DNA from: Persicaria tinctoria
Taxonomy: Eukaryota; Streptophyta; Magnoliopsida; Caryophyllales; Polygonaceae
Length of the DNA: 64,000 bases
Assembly (NCBI GenBank): GCA_037127255.1
Contig: JBANSL010000004.1
Location: forward strand, 36,110,467-36,174,466
Reading direction: 5' to 3'
In this document: in pieces, positions 1-14,330 of the stretch
Numbering within the stretch: the stretch's first letter is position 1
How the letters are laid out: each line of letters starts with the position of its first letter
Program-made: the position numbers and the translations under genes
Notes under the pieces: generated by a model
The model's database searches: none
What the model saw: only the letters and a program-made list of their open reading frames with translations
What the model was told of the DNA's origin: nothing

Positions 1-2346
1 CATAATGTTACAACCTTTACACCTTCCTTAAGAGTTTGGTGTAAGAAAGAGGAGAGATTTAATGATGAATTGAGTCATATACGTACTCACATAATCATAA
101 AATGGTTGCACATAGTCATCCAACGTAACGTAAGTGGCCATAGAACAAAGACGTTAGCAAAAGTAATTAAAAAATCTCCAGAGCTTGATGTACATGGTAT
201 AGCATAAATCATTTATGATGGAATTAATTTTCTATAAATCAATGATAACCGATACCAAGTCAAAAGGGTTTAAAAACTTCCTTTTCTCGATCGAAATCAG
301 GTAGCCGATAAATAGCAGAGCTTATTGATCTCACCATTAACATATTGTCCACATTTTCTTCCAAATCGGTCCAAGGTTGAATGGTAAAGGGATACATCTT
401 GATTTTTGCAGCTCTAACTTTTGCAAAATCTCAAGGTAGGCATCATAAACAATATCAAAACAATTAGTTACAATTAAATAGAGTTCAATTTTAGAATTCA
501 AAAGTATTATAGATATAAAAAAACATGGAATCGCTACAAACTCTTGAAGATAATAGGTGTTTCAAAATCAATCAGATGCAAGACACTGACCTAGATGGCC
601 TATAACATCGGTTGACAGACACATAATTTACTGCGAATTCTCATTCTCATACCACTTTAATCCCTGCCAGAGCTACTTAAATCACCTGATAAAACTGCAG
701 TGCCCGCTGGTTTGTCCCCTTCTTTTGATGGAAATGAGAAAGTATTCTTCTCATCTAATAGGAACAAAGATTAAACAAAAAGCATACACACAAGTTCAGA
801 TCCTTCTTTATAAAAAATGAAAATGGAGGCCTCCCCACATGACAAATTCATTAAGGCACCAAATGGACAACCCAACAGTACCTTCATATTGAAAGAAAGA
901 AAGACAAACAAAACAAATTAGAAAGAGGATATTTAACCTTGAAATTACCTATTTCGATTCAAGCTGCAGCTAATTAGGCGAAACACCATTCATGGGATCA
1001 TTGGGTGGGTGTTGGCTTCTGATTCAAGCTACAGCTTAGCTGAAACACAATTTTGATTAGCCGCCCACAGCAACTAAAAGCAAGTTCCTGAATACAAAGC
1101 GTGGATATTAAATGATGACTTGCAAAAGAAATAATTAGATTGAACAAATGCAATAAAATTGTCCCAATCTATATACATATCAAAATTCACAAGTACAGGT
1201 TAGTAACATTAGCTAATTGGGAGAGAATATCAAATACTCCAAAATCAGACTCAAATTCAAACCGTATAAGAACAATATAAACTTTTATCAGATGGGACAA
1301 AAGAGATGTGTTTGAGAAGTACATGTTTTGAACATTATCAGATTCAAACTATCTACAATAATGAAGAGTAATTCACAGCAGGAAAAAAGGGGGAAAACAC
1401 AGATTTAGACAAATCTATACTAAGTTCCAAAAAAAATTTAGGGCCACCACTCAATCAAACATACAAGAAAAACACACACAAAATTTGGAGAAATACCAAG
1501 ATCCATAGTAAAAGAAAAAAATGGATGCTTATATTGAGAAAGATGAATAGTTTTTACATTGAAAAGAGAAGGTGGTTTATTTATAGCTTAGGAAAGAGAA
1601 AAGTACTACCTCTGTTTCAGACAGCTCAATTACCACATAAAACTTTTCAATTGAAAGGTTGAATATGCTAAAACAACAAACTGGATGGACAAAAAAAGAT
1701 ATAATATGTGGCCAGTGCCTTGCATGCGTTTTACTGGAGGGACAGAAAAGGGGCTCCAATTTGAATATTAAAATTTACTGCTAAAACTCATCTATAAGGT
1801 CAGCGCCTAAGGCCCGAGAAAATTAATGACAGCAACTCGGTTTTGAGATTCCATAGAACTCAAAATTGATAAACTTTAATATTCAAAATGAGTTCTATCC
1901 ATCGAATGACAATTCCTAGGAATTTATACGAGTTTCATAGTTGGAATAACTATAACTATGGAATTTACATGAGTTATGTTCATCAATCCTCACAAACACT
2001 GAAATACCTGGGCGTTAAGGCAGCGCCTGCAAATGGATTGGAATTAGAGTTGCAGTCATTGATGAATTTACATGAGTTCTGTGGAATAGAGTACTAATTC
2101 CATGAGTTCCATGAGGGAAAGGGAGCAGCGCCTTACCTCCAATTTTACATCAAAATAATGCCTATGTTTCTCCCCCCCCCCCCCCCCCCCCCGTTCAACA
2201 TTTTGCAATGAAAATGCATTCAGGATGACAAATCTTGTAAAATGCATATTGATCGATAAACAAAGGTGATTGCAGTCATGTGTGATGTAAGCCCCAGGCT
2301 ACCCATGAAATGATTATGATTAAAAATTAAGCAAAAACTTACCAAA
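1..2346. other. Non-coding stretch, no gene supported
   Basis: I see no reading frame with recognisable protein content on either strand. The sequence is AT-rich, with short direct repeats (for example two diverged copies of a word starting GATTCAAGCT near 960 and 1020). A pure C run of about 21 bases lies at 2172-2192. It may be intergenic DNA or decayed transposon sequence. Confidence 0.5.
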
Positions 2347-2788
2347 TTATTTGTTCGTGTGTGGCAAAAATTGTTGTGCACATTCAGACAGAGCACAATC
2401 AGAAGCCTCTTGGGTCTTATCCATCGACCCGTTCCCCATCTTCGAATCGAACTCATTATCAATCTCGTCATATTGGATCTTTGCCACCTCTTCCTCTATT
2501 ATCTCCATCTCTCTCATCTCCCCACCTACAAGGTGGGGCAACTCCGAACCGATCCGAGACTCATCACCATCAGACAGATAGCTACGCCTAGAAGGAGACT
2601 GATCTGAACTCTAAAAATCGCAGAATTTATCACAGAGCTGCTCAATGGAGGTGTCAACAGCAACAACTCCCAGGGCTCCTGGGGGTCAAAGTGCTCTTGG
2701 GAGACCCATTTCTTTGAGTTGGATTCATATCCTTTCCATGAGTACCATTTGCATCACCATTCACCAAATCAGCAACCACCCCAGGCAT
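2347..2788 (-). pseudogene. Broken 5' coding fragment of a kinesin light chain-related (KLCR) gene
   Basis: On the minus strand an ATG at 2788 opens MPGVVADLVNGD. After a frame change near 2670 the text continues TSIEQLCDKFCD, then SSDQSPSRRSYLSDGDESR and LVGGEMREMEIIEEEV. From memory of the family this is the N-terminal, pre-TPR part of plant KLCR proteins, TPR proteins that associate with microtubules. Two lesions are visible: the frameshift, and a TAG at 2611-2613 where the family has Gln (CDMQSSDQSPS). A TAA follows LPHTNK at the 3' end. No TPR-coding sequence follows in the window, so only about the first exon is present. It is probably a captured or truncated pseudogene. The identification rests on remembered motifs. 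Confidence 0.55.
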
Positions 2789-5100
2789 ATTTATAGCTAG
2801 AACCTACAGTGTTGATAAAACCCAAGATTTGATGATGACCAAACACTTTTCAACAATCTACAAAATGAATTTAGAAAGAAAAAAGAACAATTGATTTCAT
2901 GGGAATAAAACTAAATCAAATCAAATCAGAATGTAGGCATATATGTAAAACTAAATACCCCTATTTACCAGATGATGTTACAGTTTAACCGAGTGTCTTG
3001 AGTGTGTGCAGGCACTCAGGCCTTGTCTAAGAGGGCATTCAGTGCTTCGAGTAGATGAAGGTGGAGCATGGAATACAGCCCAACATCCAACACTATGGCT
3101 GCATTGCAGACCTCAACAGAGCACTAACTCAACACAGCACTAAAAATAGGCACAATAAAAAGAGTAAGTACATATCACCTCCAAGTTCATCTTTTGAATA
3201 AAACATTCTGGCGCAGCTCACTTAATCTTGTAACCAACATTCCTTAAATATATTGATATATTAAAGGTGAACAGCCTTCATAATGCAAGCTCTAGTGATT
3301 CCTAAGAGTGATTCAAGTTTTAGAAATCAAACAGCGAGAAAACAAGGCACTATATTCAAGCAATTCCCCTGGACACAGAATTTTGCAATATTGAAGACAT
3401 CAAGTAATAATCAAAATTGCAACTTAAATCAGCCACAAGTCGGATATCAAGGATAGCAAGTATAAACAAGCGGCTTAATGTGGATAGAATAAGATCTACA
3501 ATGTGATGCTTGGATAATATGAATGTGTAATAATCGACAATAGCAATCACAAGGGCAATCAAGTGCACACACTCCGTCAACTATTATCTAACGGGTGCAA
3601 CACGGTTCAGAAAAAGAGGGGTGTGGCCAAGGCTCCAGTGTCGGCACAGCACAAAATCACACAAGTAGGGTTCTTTTGTAATGCTTAAAACCGATTAGAT
3701 CATCTAACATGTAGCAAGAAAAGAATGAACAAAGGAAGAGTTACTAACTCAACAATGTAATGTATGCTAAACGTTTCTTTCTTTCTCTTTTTTTTTTTTT
3801 TGAAGCTCTCGGCTTTTTCTGTTTTTTTTTTTTTTGGCTATGAAATAGCTGCTGTAAATAAAATGCAGTAACCGAAAATAGAGAAAAAAATTTAAAAGTA
3901 AAAATAACAAGCTACGATGATCTAAAAGTAAGCAAAAATAAAGAAAATAGGGAAAATAGGCTAGAAACTGGAGAAATTAGGGTTCTTTAGTGGTGCAAGT
4001 TCATATAATGCTTTTAATCCAAGAATCACAGTCATAGACATGATATGTAGCAACTAGGAATAAAAGATCACAACTTGCAGTCAAGAACTCAATATCTTCG
4101 AAATTAAAGATCCTAACAAAGAATAACAAAAAGAAAGTGCCAATTTTTATGGATGAATAATAAAGATTTAACTTTTATGCAGCGGCTATGGTGAAAAATA
4201 AGGCACGAAAAATAAATCACTCAATTAAAGAATCAAGAGAGTAAAGAGCTTGCATACACCTCAAATTCGATACCACTTGATACGTTTGGGATACCCGATC
4301 CTTCGCCTGTGGGCTCAAGATCAAGAACCACGCCGTATATTTGCTAGATCTTGCAATGCTCTTTGATATCTCCTGATTGGAACAATTTAAACAAGTAATT
4401 AAATTTCTGAAATAGCGACAGTTTGACACTTAATAAAATTCCAGCTAATTTCTAACTAAGAAATAGCGACAGAATTAATTAAGGAAAGCGAGAGAGAGCA
4501 AGGGACTGGGCGCGCGAGGTTGCTGGGCACACAAGACACGGGTCCTAAGGGTGTGCGGAAGCGGATGTGCGAAGACGTCTCTCGCTGGGAGCGAGAGTGT
4601 TGGCGAGCGGCGCGCAAGCGAGGACGCGCTGGGAGTTTCTGGGCGCTAGTGAACGCGGAGCGAGGGCAACAATAGCGATAGCGCGGGAGCAGGCGCCTGG
4701 GGCTGTCCGCGCTCGCTGGGAGCGAGGCTGATCGCGAGCGACGCCAAGGGCTGGAGCTCCTTCGGATGCGCTGGCTTCTCGGTTAGGGTGATGGCTTTGG
4801 TTTCACTCGATGTCGATGAACAAGGTGAGGGTGAGGGCTGTTGTGTGATTTCCGAAAATCTCAAGAACATGAAAGCTTTTGGGACTGATAATTGAGAACC
4901 CTTTAATCCATAAATGGGATTCTATCTAGAGGTTTAGATAGATTTATTCTATCTAGAGATAAATAAAACAAACCTAAGATAAATATTTCCTAATAAGATA
5001 AATGTTTCATAACTTGGTGGCCAAGGATTATATCTAGAAGAGATATAATTAATTCCACCTTATTTAATCTAATATGCCTAAAATAAAAACATAATTAAAT
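2789..5100. other. Non-coding stretch; possible decayed LTR-like sequence at its right side
   Basis: No coding frame is convincing. Around 4480-4860 the base composition turns GC-rich. On the minus strand this GC-rich block is followed at about 4270 by the words TGGTATCGAATTTGAGG, which recall the TGGTATCAGAGC primer-binding site of plant LTR elements. I could not find LTR boundaries or a target duplication, so this is only a hint. T-rich runs lie at 3788-3835. Confidence 0.3.
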
Positions 5101-5204
5101 TAACTAAATCCGGCCCAAGCACCAGTATTACTCGGCCCATGCACTCGACAAGACTTTGGCCCACTCGGCCGAGTGACCCATGTAGATGTCGAGTATGGTT
5201 TGGC

Positions 5205-5585
5205 TCATGGTGGGTGCAGACGAGTCTTCATGAGCTCTGTGTGTGGACGCAGGCTCACTTCCTGTGTTGGTGGTGTAACCTTGAGCCAAGTGATCCAGGG
5301 TGGCCTGAACCCTTGCTCTAACGTTCCATGGTGACGGACAAGAAAGGCTTTAGTTGCAATTTGAATCTTCTTGGCCCTTGCACGAGTGACAGGACCATCA
5401 AATGGAACCTTCATGTTGTCCTCAATGTCACCAGGAGTCATCGATAATTGCACGGCATCACAACATCTTTTGTTGCTCGAAATCGACTGTACTGACCCCT
5501 GTCGACTTCCACCTAGTCGATGTCGAGTACTCCTGTGGTCGATCACCATCCGTGAGATTTCTCTACTGCCTAGGATCGCTGACAC
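5205..5585 (-). pseudogene. Possible relic of a gypsy-type polyprotein tail
   Basis: The minus-strand frame contains VPFDGPVTRARAKKIQ followed by an acidic/basic tail. Plant Ty3/gypsy polyproteins often end with a GP(I/V/M)TRARAKK-like motif after the integrase. Only this short motif supports the call. No integrase or chromodomain is seen upstream, and no LTR pair could be delimited. A neighbouring LINE fragment starts about 150 bp to the right on the other strand, so the area is a junction of old insertions. It could equally be chance similarity in a non-coding frame. Confidence 0.3.
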
Positions 5586-5748
5586 GTTTCCTCAAGGATC
5601 GATCCTGACTTCCCACTGCTACTTCGAGAGGAAGTCTTGTAATCATTTGTGTGGGCACGAATCTGGTTTGATTTATATTTCTATATTTTGAACTCGATTT
5701 TCTCCTACAACAATCGCCAAGGTAAAGGAGCTCCGACTCCCGAGCATC

Positions 5749-6060
5749 GTGATTGAAGACGACAGTCTGACAATCGTCAATTGTTTACGAGGTCCGTGGT
5801 GTAGTCCATGGGAGATTGAGATGCTGATGTTGGACACCATGCTCTTACTCCGTCACTTTCGTAGGTTGCAATTCAGCCATGTCTTTAGGGAGGTCAACAC
5901 GAGGGCAGACAGGATCGCGCGGATAATCCACACAATGCCCACACGAGACCTCTTAGCTGATCCTATTCTGAGCGTACTCGTCCGCAAGGATGCCCTTGGG
6001 TGGTGGTCCAGCAGGGCCTGACCTCTCCCAAATCCTTACCTAATTATCAAAAAAAATAAA
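5749..6060 (+). mobile_element. 5'-truncated LINE (L1-type) 3' end with RNase H-like tail
   Basis: The plus frame 5749-6021 reads as the C-terminal RNase H-like (RVT_3) region that ends many plant L1-type LINE ORF2 proteins: DDSLTIVNCLRG, then FSHVFREVNTRADRIA, then the terminal VRKDALGWW. A short 3' UTR follows and ends in an A-rich tail near 6050-6060. Nothing of the endonuclease or reverse transcriptase is present, so this is a typical dead 5'-truncated copy. A second, differently diverged LINE end with the same RKDALG terminus lies at 57717-57902. Target-site duplications were not resolved. Confidence 0.65.
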
Positions 6061-6239
6061 TTAACACATATAGAGGTACCTCTAAAAGTGTTGTAGTGTT
6101 ATTGTAAATGACTAGCAACTTGGAATATGTCCATTGATGTATTTTATCTTGTATTTAAAATAATTATTCTATTGTATTTGACTCTATTGTCAATATTTAA
6201 TGTATATGGTTCTTTTCAATGTTTAATTTTCTATTAGCT

Positions 6240-6889
6240 AAAACAAGGCCACGATAGAGATAAATAGGGATATTCGATGAAAAAACATCGGACTCGAGAG
6301 GAAAAAAAAACAACAATGTCTATCTTTATAGATACGTTAATCATAAAGATATAAAATAATTTCTAAAACCTAGTATATATCAAAACTGTAATATAAAACG
6401 ATGTTATAAAATGCTAAAACATCGTTTTTCATTTAAAAAATGATTTGAAAATATATAAAAAAACATCGAATTTTAAAATATTCAATATGGCTCATTATAT
6501 TTATATAAAATAATAAAAAAAATTAAACATGAAAAAAGAGTATGCACAAATTGAATAATTCTGATTGATGTGTATATCAAAGTAAAACATCAAGTTTGTA
6601 AAAAATAACGACGTTAAAAGTGAACTTTTGTGTTGTACTGCATACGTTCAAATGGCTAGAAATGAAAAATAATAATGGTTTAACATTAGGTAAATAAATC
6701 AAAGCAAAAGTAAATACATGTATTCAAATCATTATAAAAATGAAAAACGATGTTATAAATTATTAAAGACATCGGGTATAAATCGATGTGGTAAAGTTGG
6801 GATCTTTAACACCACCCACTAAAACATCAAATTTATTTTTTATTAACATCGGTTTATACCCGATGTCTATGACCGTTATTCTAGTAGTG
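6240..6889. mobile_element. CACTA (En/Spm) transposon terminus with subterminal repeats
   Basis: The right edge 6881-6889 ends CTAGTAGTG, the reverse complement of the CACTACTAG terminus of CACTA elements. It is preceded by many copies of an ACATCGG/CCGATGT word in both orientations between about 6265 and 6870, as expected for CACTA subterminal repeats. A second terminus of the same polarity, TTGTAGTG, ends at 6098. No transposase frame is present and no left-polarity partner (CACTA read forward) was found, so this is one end of a degraded or internally deleted copy. Confidence 0.55.
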
Positions 6890-6892
6890 TCA

Positions 6893-7423
6893 TTTCTCCC
6901 CATGCCTCTCTACCTTCGAGGGTGACGGGATCTCCATTGGAGATCAAATTCGGCCTGCGCCGCGTGTGTGAAGCGCCACCGGAGCACCACTTTGGTGTCT
7001 TCATCCTTCACCTTCGTGCTGGTAGCTTTTCTAGGTCAATTTAAGGTGAGTTGAGACCGGATTTGGACTAGAGGAGGTGGAATCGAAGTGGAGGAGCCCT
7101 TGCAAAGGCTTGGTGAACCGCTTTATTTATTTTTTATTGATGAATGAACAATATTTCAACTTTCCATATTCTATGGTTTCTTACTGGACACCCTTTGGTA
7201 CTCTACTGGACACCCAATGATTTCCTACCGGACACCCTATGGTTGTTTCCTATCTTGCGTGTTGTTCAATGTTTCCATGGTTCTAGTGCCCCCCCCCCCC
7301 CCCCTAAGCCCAGTCGGTAAAAAAGAGAAAGGGAACTGGTGCATTAAATGAGGGGAGAGAGAGAGAGAGAGAGAGAGAGTAGTGAAAAAACAATAGTAAA
7401 GTCGCAGAGGCGAGAGGACAGAG
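6893..7423. other. Non-coding stretch with simple repeats
   Basis: No gene is supported. It holds three near-copies of an ACTGGACACCC-type word at 7180-7240, a C run at about 7291-7306 and a (GA)n tract at about 7355-7378. Confidence 0.5.
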
Positions 7424-9931
<2,508 letters not shown>

Positions 9932-9953
9932 TATATATATATATATATATATA

Positions 9954-10382
9954 GGGTGAGGTTAAAGTGAAAAAGGGGCTTAAGATGAAAATTTCCCTTA
10001 AAGTGAAAATATCGTTATTTCTTAATCCTGCGCTGGTCTGACTTAAAAAAAATAGAAACTGAACCGCGCCGACCGGCCTAAACCGTGGAAAACTCTACTA
10101 CGCTCCCAAACCCTCTTTCATGGGTGCTCAATTTTCAGAGAAGAAGAGAGGAGTCAAGGAAGCGAATTCAGACTTCAATGGAGGGAGATCTGCGAGAGAG
10201 GGTGAACCGAGGGCGAGGAGAGATCGAGTTCTTCAAGGAGCTGTCGAAGCCGTTCGAACAGGCCGCGGAGAAGAGACGAACGAACTTTGGATCCGCTCTG
10301 CACCTCGTCGTCTCAAATTCATTGAGCATCCCCACAAATCCGGCGCAATTTCTCCCATCCTCGGAGGTTCTTAGTCGGCGCC
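9954..10382 (+). mobile_element. Left end of a second (TA)n-adjacent element carrying a gene 5' region
   Basis: Immediately after (TA)n at 9932-9953 the sequence GGGTGAGGTTAAAGTG starts a segment with repeated TTAAAGTGAAAAT-like words. These parallel the terminus of the element at 21417 (GGGTTTACATC followed by CTTAAAGTGTAAAAT). From 10085 onward it becomes a GC-rich 5' UTR-like block leading to the GOS11-like first exon. No right end with CCC(TA)n was found before the next elements, so its length is unknown. Confidence 0.4.
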
Positions 10383-10421
10383 ATGGTAGCCCCCAGCTCC
10401 TGGGACGCTTTGCGTAAGCAG
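10383..10421 (+). pseudogene. Isolated first exon of a GOS1-type Golgi SNARE (GOS11-like)
   Basis: ATG at 10383 opens MVAPSSWDALRKQ and is followed directly by GTTTGC, a possible donor. Plant GOS11 (Qb-SNARE of the Golgi) begins MDVPSSWDALRKQ with an exon break at this place, so this looks like exon 1 plus its 5' UTR. The next exon (expected to continue ARK(L/I)EAQLDEQM) was not found in the following 4 kb, which instead contains a Pack-MULE and minisatellites. It is most likely a captured or abandoned 5' end, although a gene with a very long first intron ending elsewhere cannot be excluded. Confidence 0.5.
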
Positions 10422-11800
10422 GTTTGCTTCTCCCTCTTCGATTCCTATCCCAATCTTCTTCTGTTGAACCCTAGTAACTTTATTTCGATTGGATTTCGAA
10501 AGATTTGCTCCTCTTTTGTCGAAATTCTTTACCTTTGCTTGTGACTGTCGGCAGTCGAGATGGAGATCTCCGTTATTGTTTTCTGTCTTTCATTGATTGC
10601 GATTTCGTTAAGAGGGGAGGGAAGTGGTTTTTGGTAAGGTTTAGTCCGCATTGGTTGATAATGTTTTTTGTAACCATGTAGAACGAATCATTGAATCAGT
10701 GTTGTTTGCTTCAATTGATGACCATTTCAAGGAGGAGATTTATCATTTATGTATAAAGCTTCAACCTTTAATCCATGATCACTTTGATTCATACTATCAG
10801 ATAAACACTTTAAGACATCTCTGTAAATAAATTTGAGCTTTAGCATATAATCCAACATCAATATTAGGCAACCAAACAGCTAGATCTTATATGAATTATA
10901 CCATCTTGATAAGCTTGTTGCTGAAACCGTTTTGGGTGCTTATTTCTTGGTCAATTTTATCAAATGATTTGACTTTGGATTGCTCTGTTTGACCTCTCTC
11001 TTGTATTTCTTTAATTGAACTTTTCTTTTAAAGTAGGTAGATTCACGCCGAAATCCTCCCTCTTTTTCTTCGCGCTACATTACTTGTTGTTGATCTTTGA
11101 TTTTTTCTTCCTTGAATTGCTCAGATCAGACTTAAAACCAAACTCCCCAATTTCATCTTCTTCGAATTTCTTCTTGACGTTTCTACTTTCTAGGTAGGGT
11201 TGGGGGTTGTTAAATTGTTCGTCGATTTTTCTTTCCTTTCATCACTTTAGTGATTTTTCTCTAATTATTATTGCATATAGATCCGCTTTTCCTGGCTCTA
11301 GATTCATTTGTTTAGTAAGACTAGACTTGCCAGTCCTGCTGCTTTTGATGTCTCTGTTCATCTTCGCCATTTTCAGTTTAAAGTCAATTCATAATATACT
11401 TTGTAATTACAACTTTTCCACGATGCAAGAAGATGCTAGCTTCAATTTCACTTTTATATTTTTCACTAGTAATTGTGACAATTTTCTATTCATCACTAGT
11501 AATTGTGGCAAATTGGCAATATGCGAGTTCACCATTTTATTTGTTTTACTAGTTTTTAGTAGGAGCGATACACTGAGCAGGGATTGTTAAGCTAGTTTAG
11601 CTAATCCTCTTATTTACAAACTACATCAGTTGCAAGAAAATTATCAGATCCTTGCATTGTGATGCTTTCTTTATCGGTTATGGTTGAAAGTGCATTTGTG
11701 TCTGCCTTGGCAATCTGTCATTGAAAATAAAATATCTTATAGTAGTGGAAATAGCTTACGGCAGAAAATATAGCATTAGTTTCATACATCATTTATTTTA
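10422..11800. other. Intron-like non-coding sequence
   Basis: T-rich sequence typical of plant introns and 5' gene regions follows the GOS11-like exon. Open frames at 11015-11197 and 11207-11590 are rich in Phe, Leu and Ser with no recognisable domain, so I do not call them genes. Confidence 0.5.
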
Positions 11801-12699
11801 GGGAAAATGACTCGAAATAATACAAACTATCACCTATGAAGCAAAAATAATACAAACTTTCAAAATCACCAATTGGTATACAAACTATTGCATATTAAAC
11901 CAATTTTGATATGAAACCATTTCCGACCAAATTTCCCGCGACTTGTATGACGTGGCAACCAAAAATTAATTTTTTTTAATGACATGGCAATTTTTTAAAC
12001 TACAAAAAAGAGATTGAATTAACTGGAGAATTGGGAACCCTAAAACACGATTGAAACCGCGCCGCCACCGCCGGTGTAATGAATTGCAGCCCGCTCCCCG
12101 ACTGCCACATCTACGCAGCCTCCGGAGGGTGCGTCTTGGTTCGATTTCGTCGACGATTTCATCTGCTTGTTGCCTCCTTCATCGCCCCGATCACCGTAGT
12201 AATCATATCCTCCCTAAAATCTGAACGCCGTTGCTGCTGGAGAAATTCGAACGCGGCGGGGATGGCCTCATAGTGGCGGTGGGCGAGGGCGATTCCGGAA
12301 GTGTGAAAGCGACGATGGCAGGTTCAAACTGCTGGAGGAGCCACTCGATGGTCTCCCCAACGGCTGCGATTCACGGTAGGTGCATTCGGCCGGCGGCTTC
12401 AACTCATGTTCAAGGGTTTCCATTAATTCCCCTCTAATTCAATTTTGTTTTCATTTCAAAAAAGTTAATTTAATTTTTTTTTCATGTTAAAAAATTAAAG
12501 TGACGTGGCATGTCATGGCATTAAAAAAAATTAATTTTTGGTTGCCATGTCATACAAGTCGCGGAAAATTTGGTCCGAAATGGTTTCGTATCAAAATTGG
12601 TTTAATATGCAATAGTTTGTATACCAATTGGTGATTTTGAAAGTTTGTATTATTTTCGGTTCACAGTTGATAGTTTGTATTATTTAGGGTCATTTTTCC
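11801..12699. mobile_element. Pack-MULE (Mutator-like, non-autonomous) with 9-bp target duplication
   Basis: A 899-bp element has long inverted ends. The left begins GGGAAAATGACTCGAAATAA and the right, reverse-complemented, begins GGAAAAATGACCCTAAATAA. Similarity continues inward for about 200 bp through AATAATACAAACTTTC and ATCACCAATTGG. It is flanked by TTTATTTTA at 11792-11800 and 12700-12708, the 9-bp duplication expected for Mutator-like elements. The interior (about 12030-12440) is GC-rich and looks like a captured gene fragment. No transposase is present. The fragment's source gene is not recognised. Confidence 0.8.
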
Positions 12700-12831
12700 T
12701 TTATTTTATACCAGTGATGGGTAAGATATCTTATACCAATGATGCTCTCTTCATGATCAAAGGCTTACTAAAAAATCACTCATGAAAGAGTGATTTCTCA
12801 GAACCATGTTTAACTTTCTTGCTGTGTTTGT

Positions 12832-12915
12832 AGATGTGAATCTTGCCATGGACAAGCTGAAAAACTGCTTGATTCAGCTAAAGAAATGGAGGATTCAATG
12901 GATGTTAACTTAAGG
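12832..12915 (+). pseudogene. Exon-like fragment of an unrecognised gene
   Basis: After TTTGTAG at 12826-12832 a short open stretch reads CESCHGQAEKLLDSAKEMED and ends at AAG|GTCAGT. It is bounded by plausible acceptor and donor sites. I do not recognise the protein. It could be an internal exon of a captured gene, or chance. No flanking exons in a consistent phase were identified. Confidence 0.25.
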
Positions 12916-12954
12916 TCAGTCTTGTATTCATTAATCAGCATTCTCTCATTCTAG

Positions 12955-13160
12955 TGGGCTCTTGATACCTCCCGATATAGAAAGCATGTTTTCTGCTGTT
13001 GTAGTTGGCATAAACACCACTGTTCAATGTTCCTAAACACCACATCTAGTTCTGACTAGCTATTTGGCTTTCTAGTAGGCTCTTGATACATCCTGATATA
13101 GAAAGCATATTTTCTTCTGTTGTAGTTGGCATAAACACCACCGTTAAATGTTATGTGCAA
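12955..13160. repeat. Direct tandem duplication (about 122-bp period)
   Basis: The stretch containing GGCTCTTGATACCTCCCGAT and GTTGTAGTTGGCATAAACAC near 12957 is repeated with a few changes from about 13079. No coding content. Confidence 0.65.
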
Positions 13161-13799
13161 TTTTACTTTGAAAAAGTGCAAATATAGAACGGAAAAGTGC
13201 AATTTTAGAACTCAAATGTTCTTATCTTGCCCATATTTTGGGTTAGCTTGTTACTTGTGTTAAGATCCATAAGCTCAATTAGGAATGAGCGCTTGAACAA
13301 GAATCGTTCAAGAGGTTGGTAGTTCGAATCCACTTGGATCTATCCATTGTTTCAATTGGGTTGCTTTTTTGGTTCGAAGGGGTGCCTGCTATACCACAAG
13401 CACTAGACTTGAGTAAATTTCAGTACCTATACAATTCCTAAGAGTAAAAACAGAATACAAACATCTATGAGAAATATTTCAGAAAAATACGAGTCACTAC
13501 ATCAGAACCAGATGTGGAATTGAACATCAGAAACTATATTCGAATATAATTTAATTTTACAGAAGCATTTCAACGAAAAGAGTTCGTATGAATGATCAAA
13601 GGCTGCCCAATGTATCTATGCATTGAGTAGCAAAGTTTGCACCCAAAATAAGATAAAGTAAGTCCCTTAGCTCCATTAGAAAGAGAAAATAAAAAGAAAC
13701 TTTGTACTATAATCGATAACACCAAGTGCTAGATCCCTAGTTACCCCTTGCTCCTAGTGCAAGGACTACTCGTGGGTGATAGTCGAGTTGGTGGCTTTC

Positions 13800-14330
13800 T
13801 TTTTTAAATTTGCACAATTGTATCTTAATTCAACACAATTGTATCTTACTTTTGCACAATTATATTCTAAATCTGCACAATTGTATCTTACTTTTGCACA
13901 CTTGTATTCTAAATGTGCACAATTGTAATCTAAATCTGCACAATTGTATCTTACTTTTGCACACTTGTATTCTAAATGTGCACAATTGTAATCTAAATCT
14001 GCACAATTGTATCTTACTTTTGCACACTTGTATTCTAAATGTGCACAATTGTATCTTGCTTTTACGCAATTGATTGAGATAAGATCTGTGAGATTCCTTC
14101 ACTATTTCTTAGTAATTGTTGTATCCTCACTTGTATTCTAAATTGACCCAATTGTATCATACTTTTGCACATTATAATATTAGAAATTGTTGTATGCACA
14201 CTTGAATTCTAAATGTGCACAATTGCATTCCAAATCCGCACAATTATATCTTACTTTTGCACAATTGATTGAGATAAGATTTTGCAGATTCCTTCACTCT
14301 TCTTTTAGTTCATAAATTACACATTTAAGT
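13800..14330. repeat. Minisatellite of TGCACAATTGTATCTTACTT-like units
   Basis: A unit of about 63 bp made of alternating words (TGCACAATTGTATCTTACTT, GCACACTTGTATTCTAAATG) is repeated at least three times at 13860-14060, with looser copies to 14300. Because 63 is divisible by three and the words lack stops, both strands stay open. The predicted peptides are simple repeats and not genes. The same words in reverse orientation appear in the element at 21417-23476. Confidence 0.85.

Noticed and set aside
4646..4870. 74-residue minus-strand frame
   Set aside because: GC-rich repeat of GCGAGCG-type words; no recognisable protein and possibly LTR-like sequence.
10085..10417. 110-residue frame upstream of the GOS11-like exon
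   Set aside because: Out of frame with the recognised exon and typical of GC-rich 5' UTR; overlapping frames exist.
13810..14102. Repeat proteins LHNCILLLHTCILNVHN (plus) and KIQLCRFRLQLC (minus)
   Set aside because: Both strands are open because the DNA unit is 63 bp without stops; a minisatellite, not a gene.
13800..14300. CRISPR-like array appearance of evenly repeated words
   Set aside because: Plant nuclear context, no unique spacers, repeats degenerate and fused; no cas genes.
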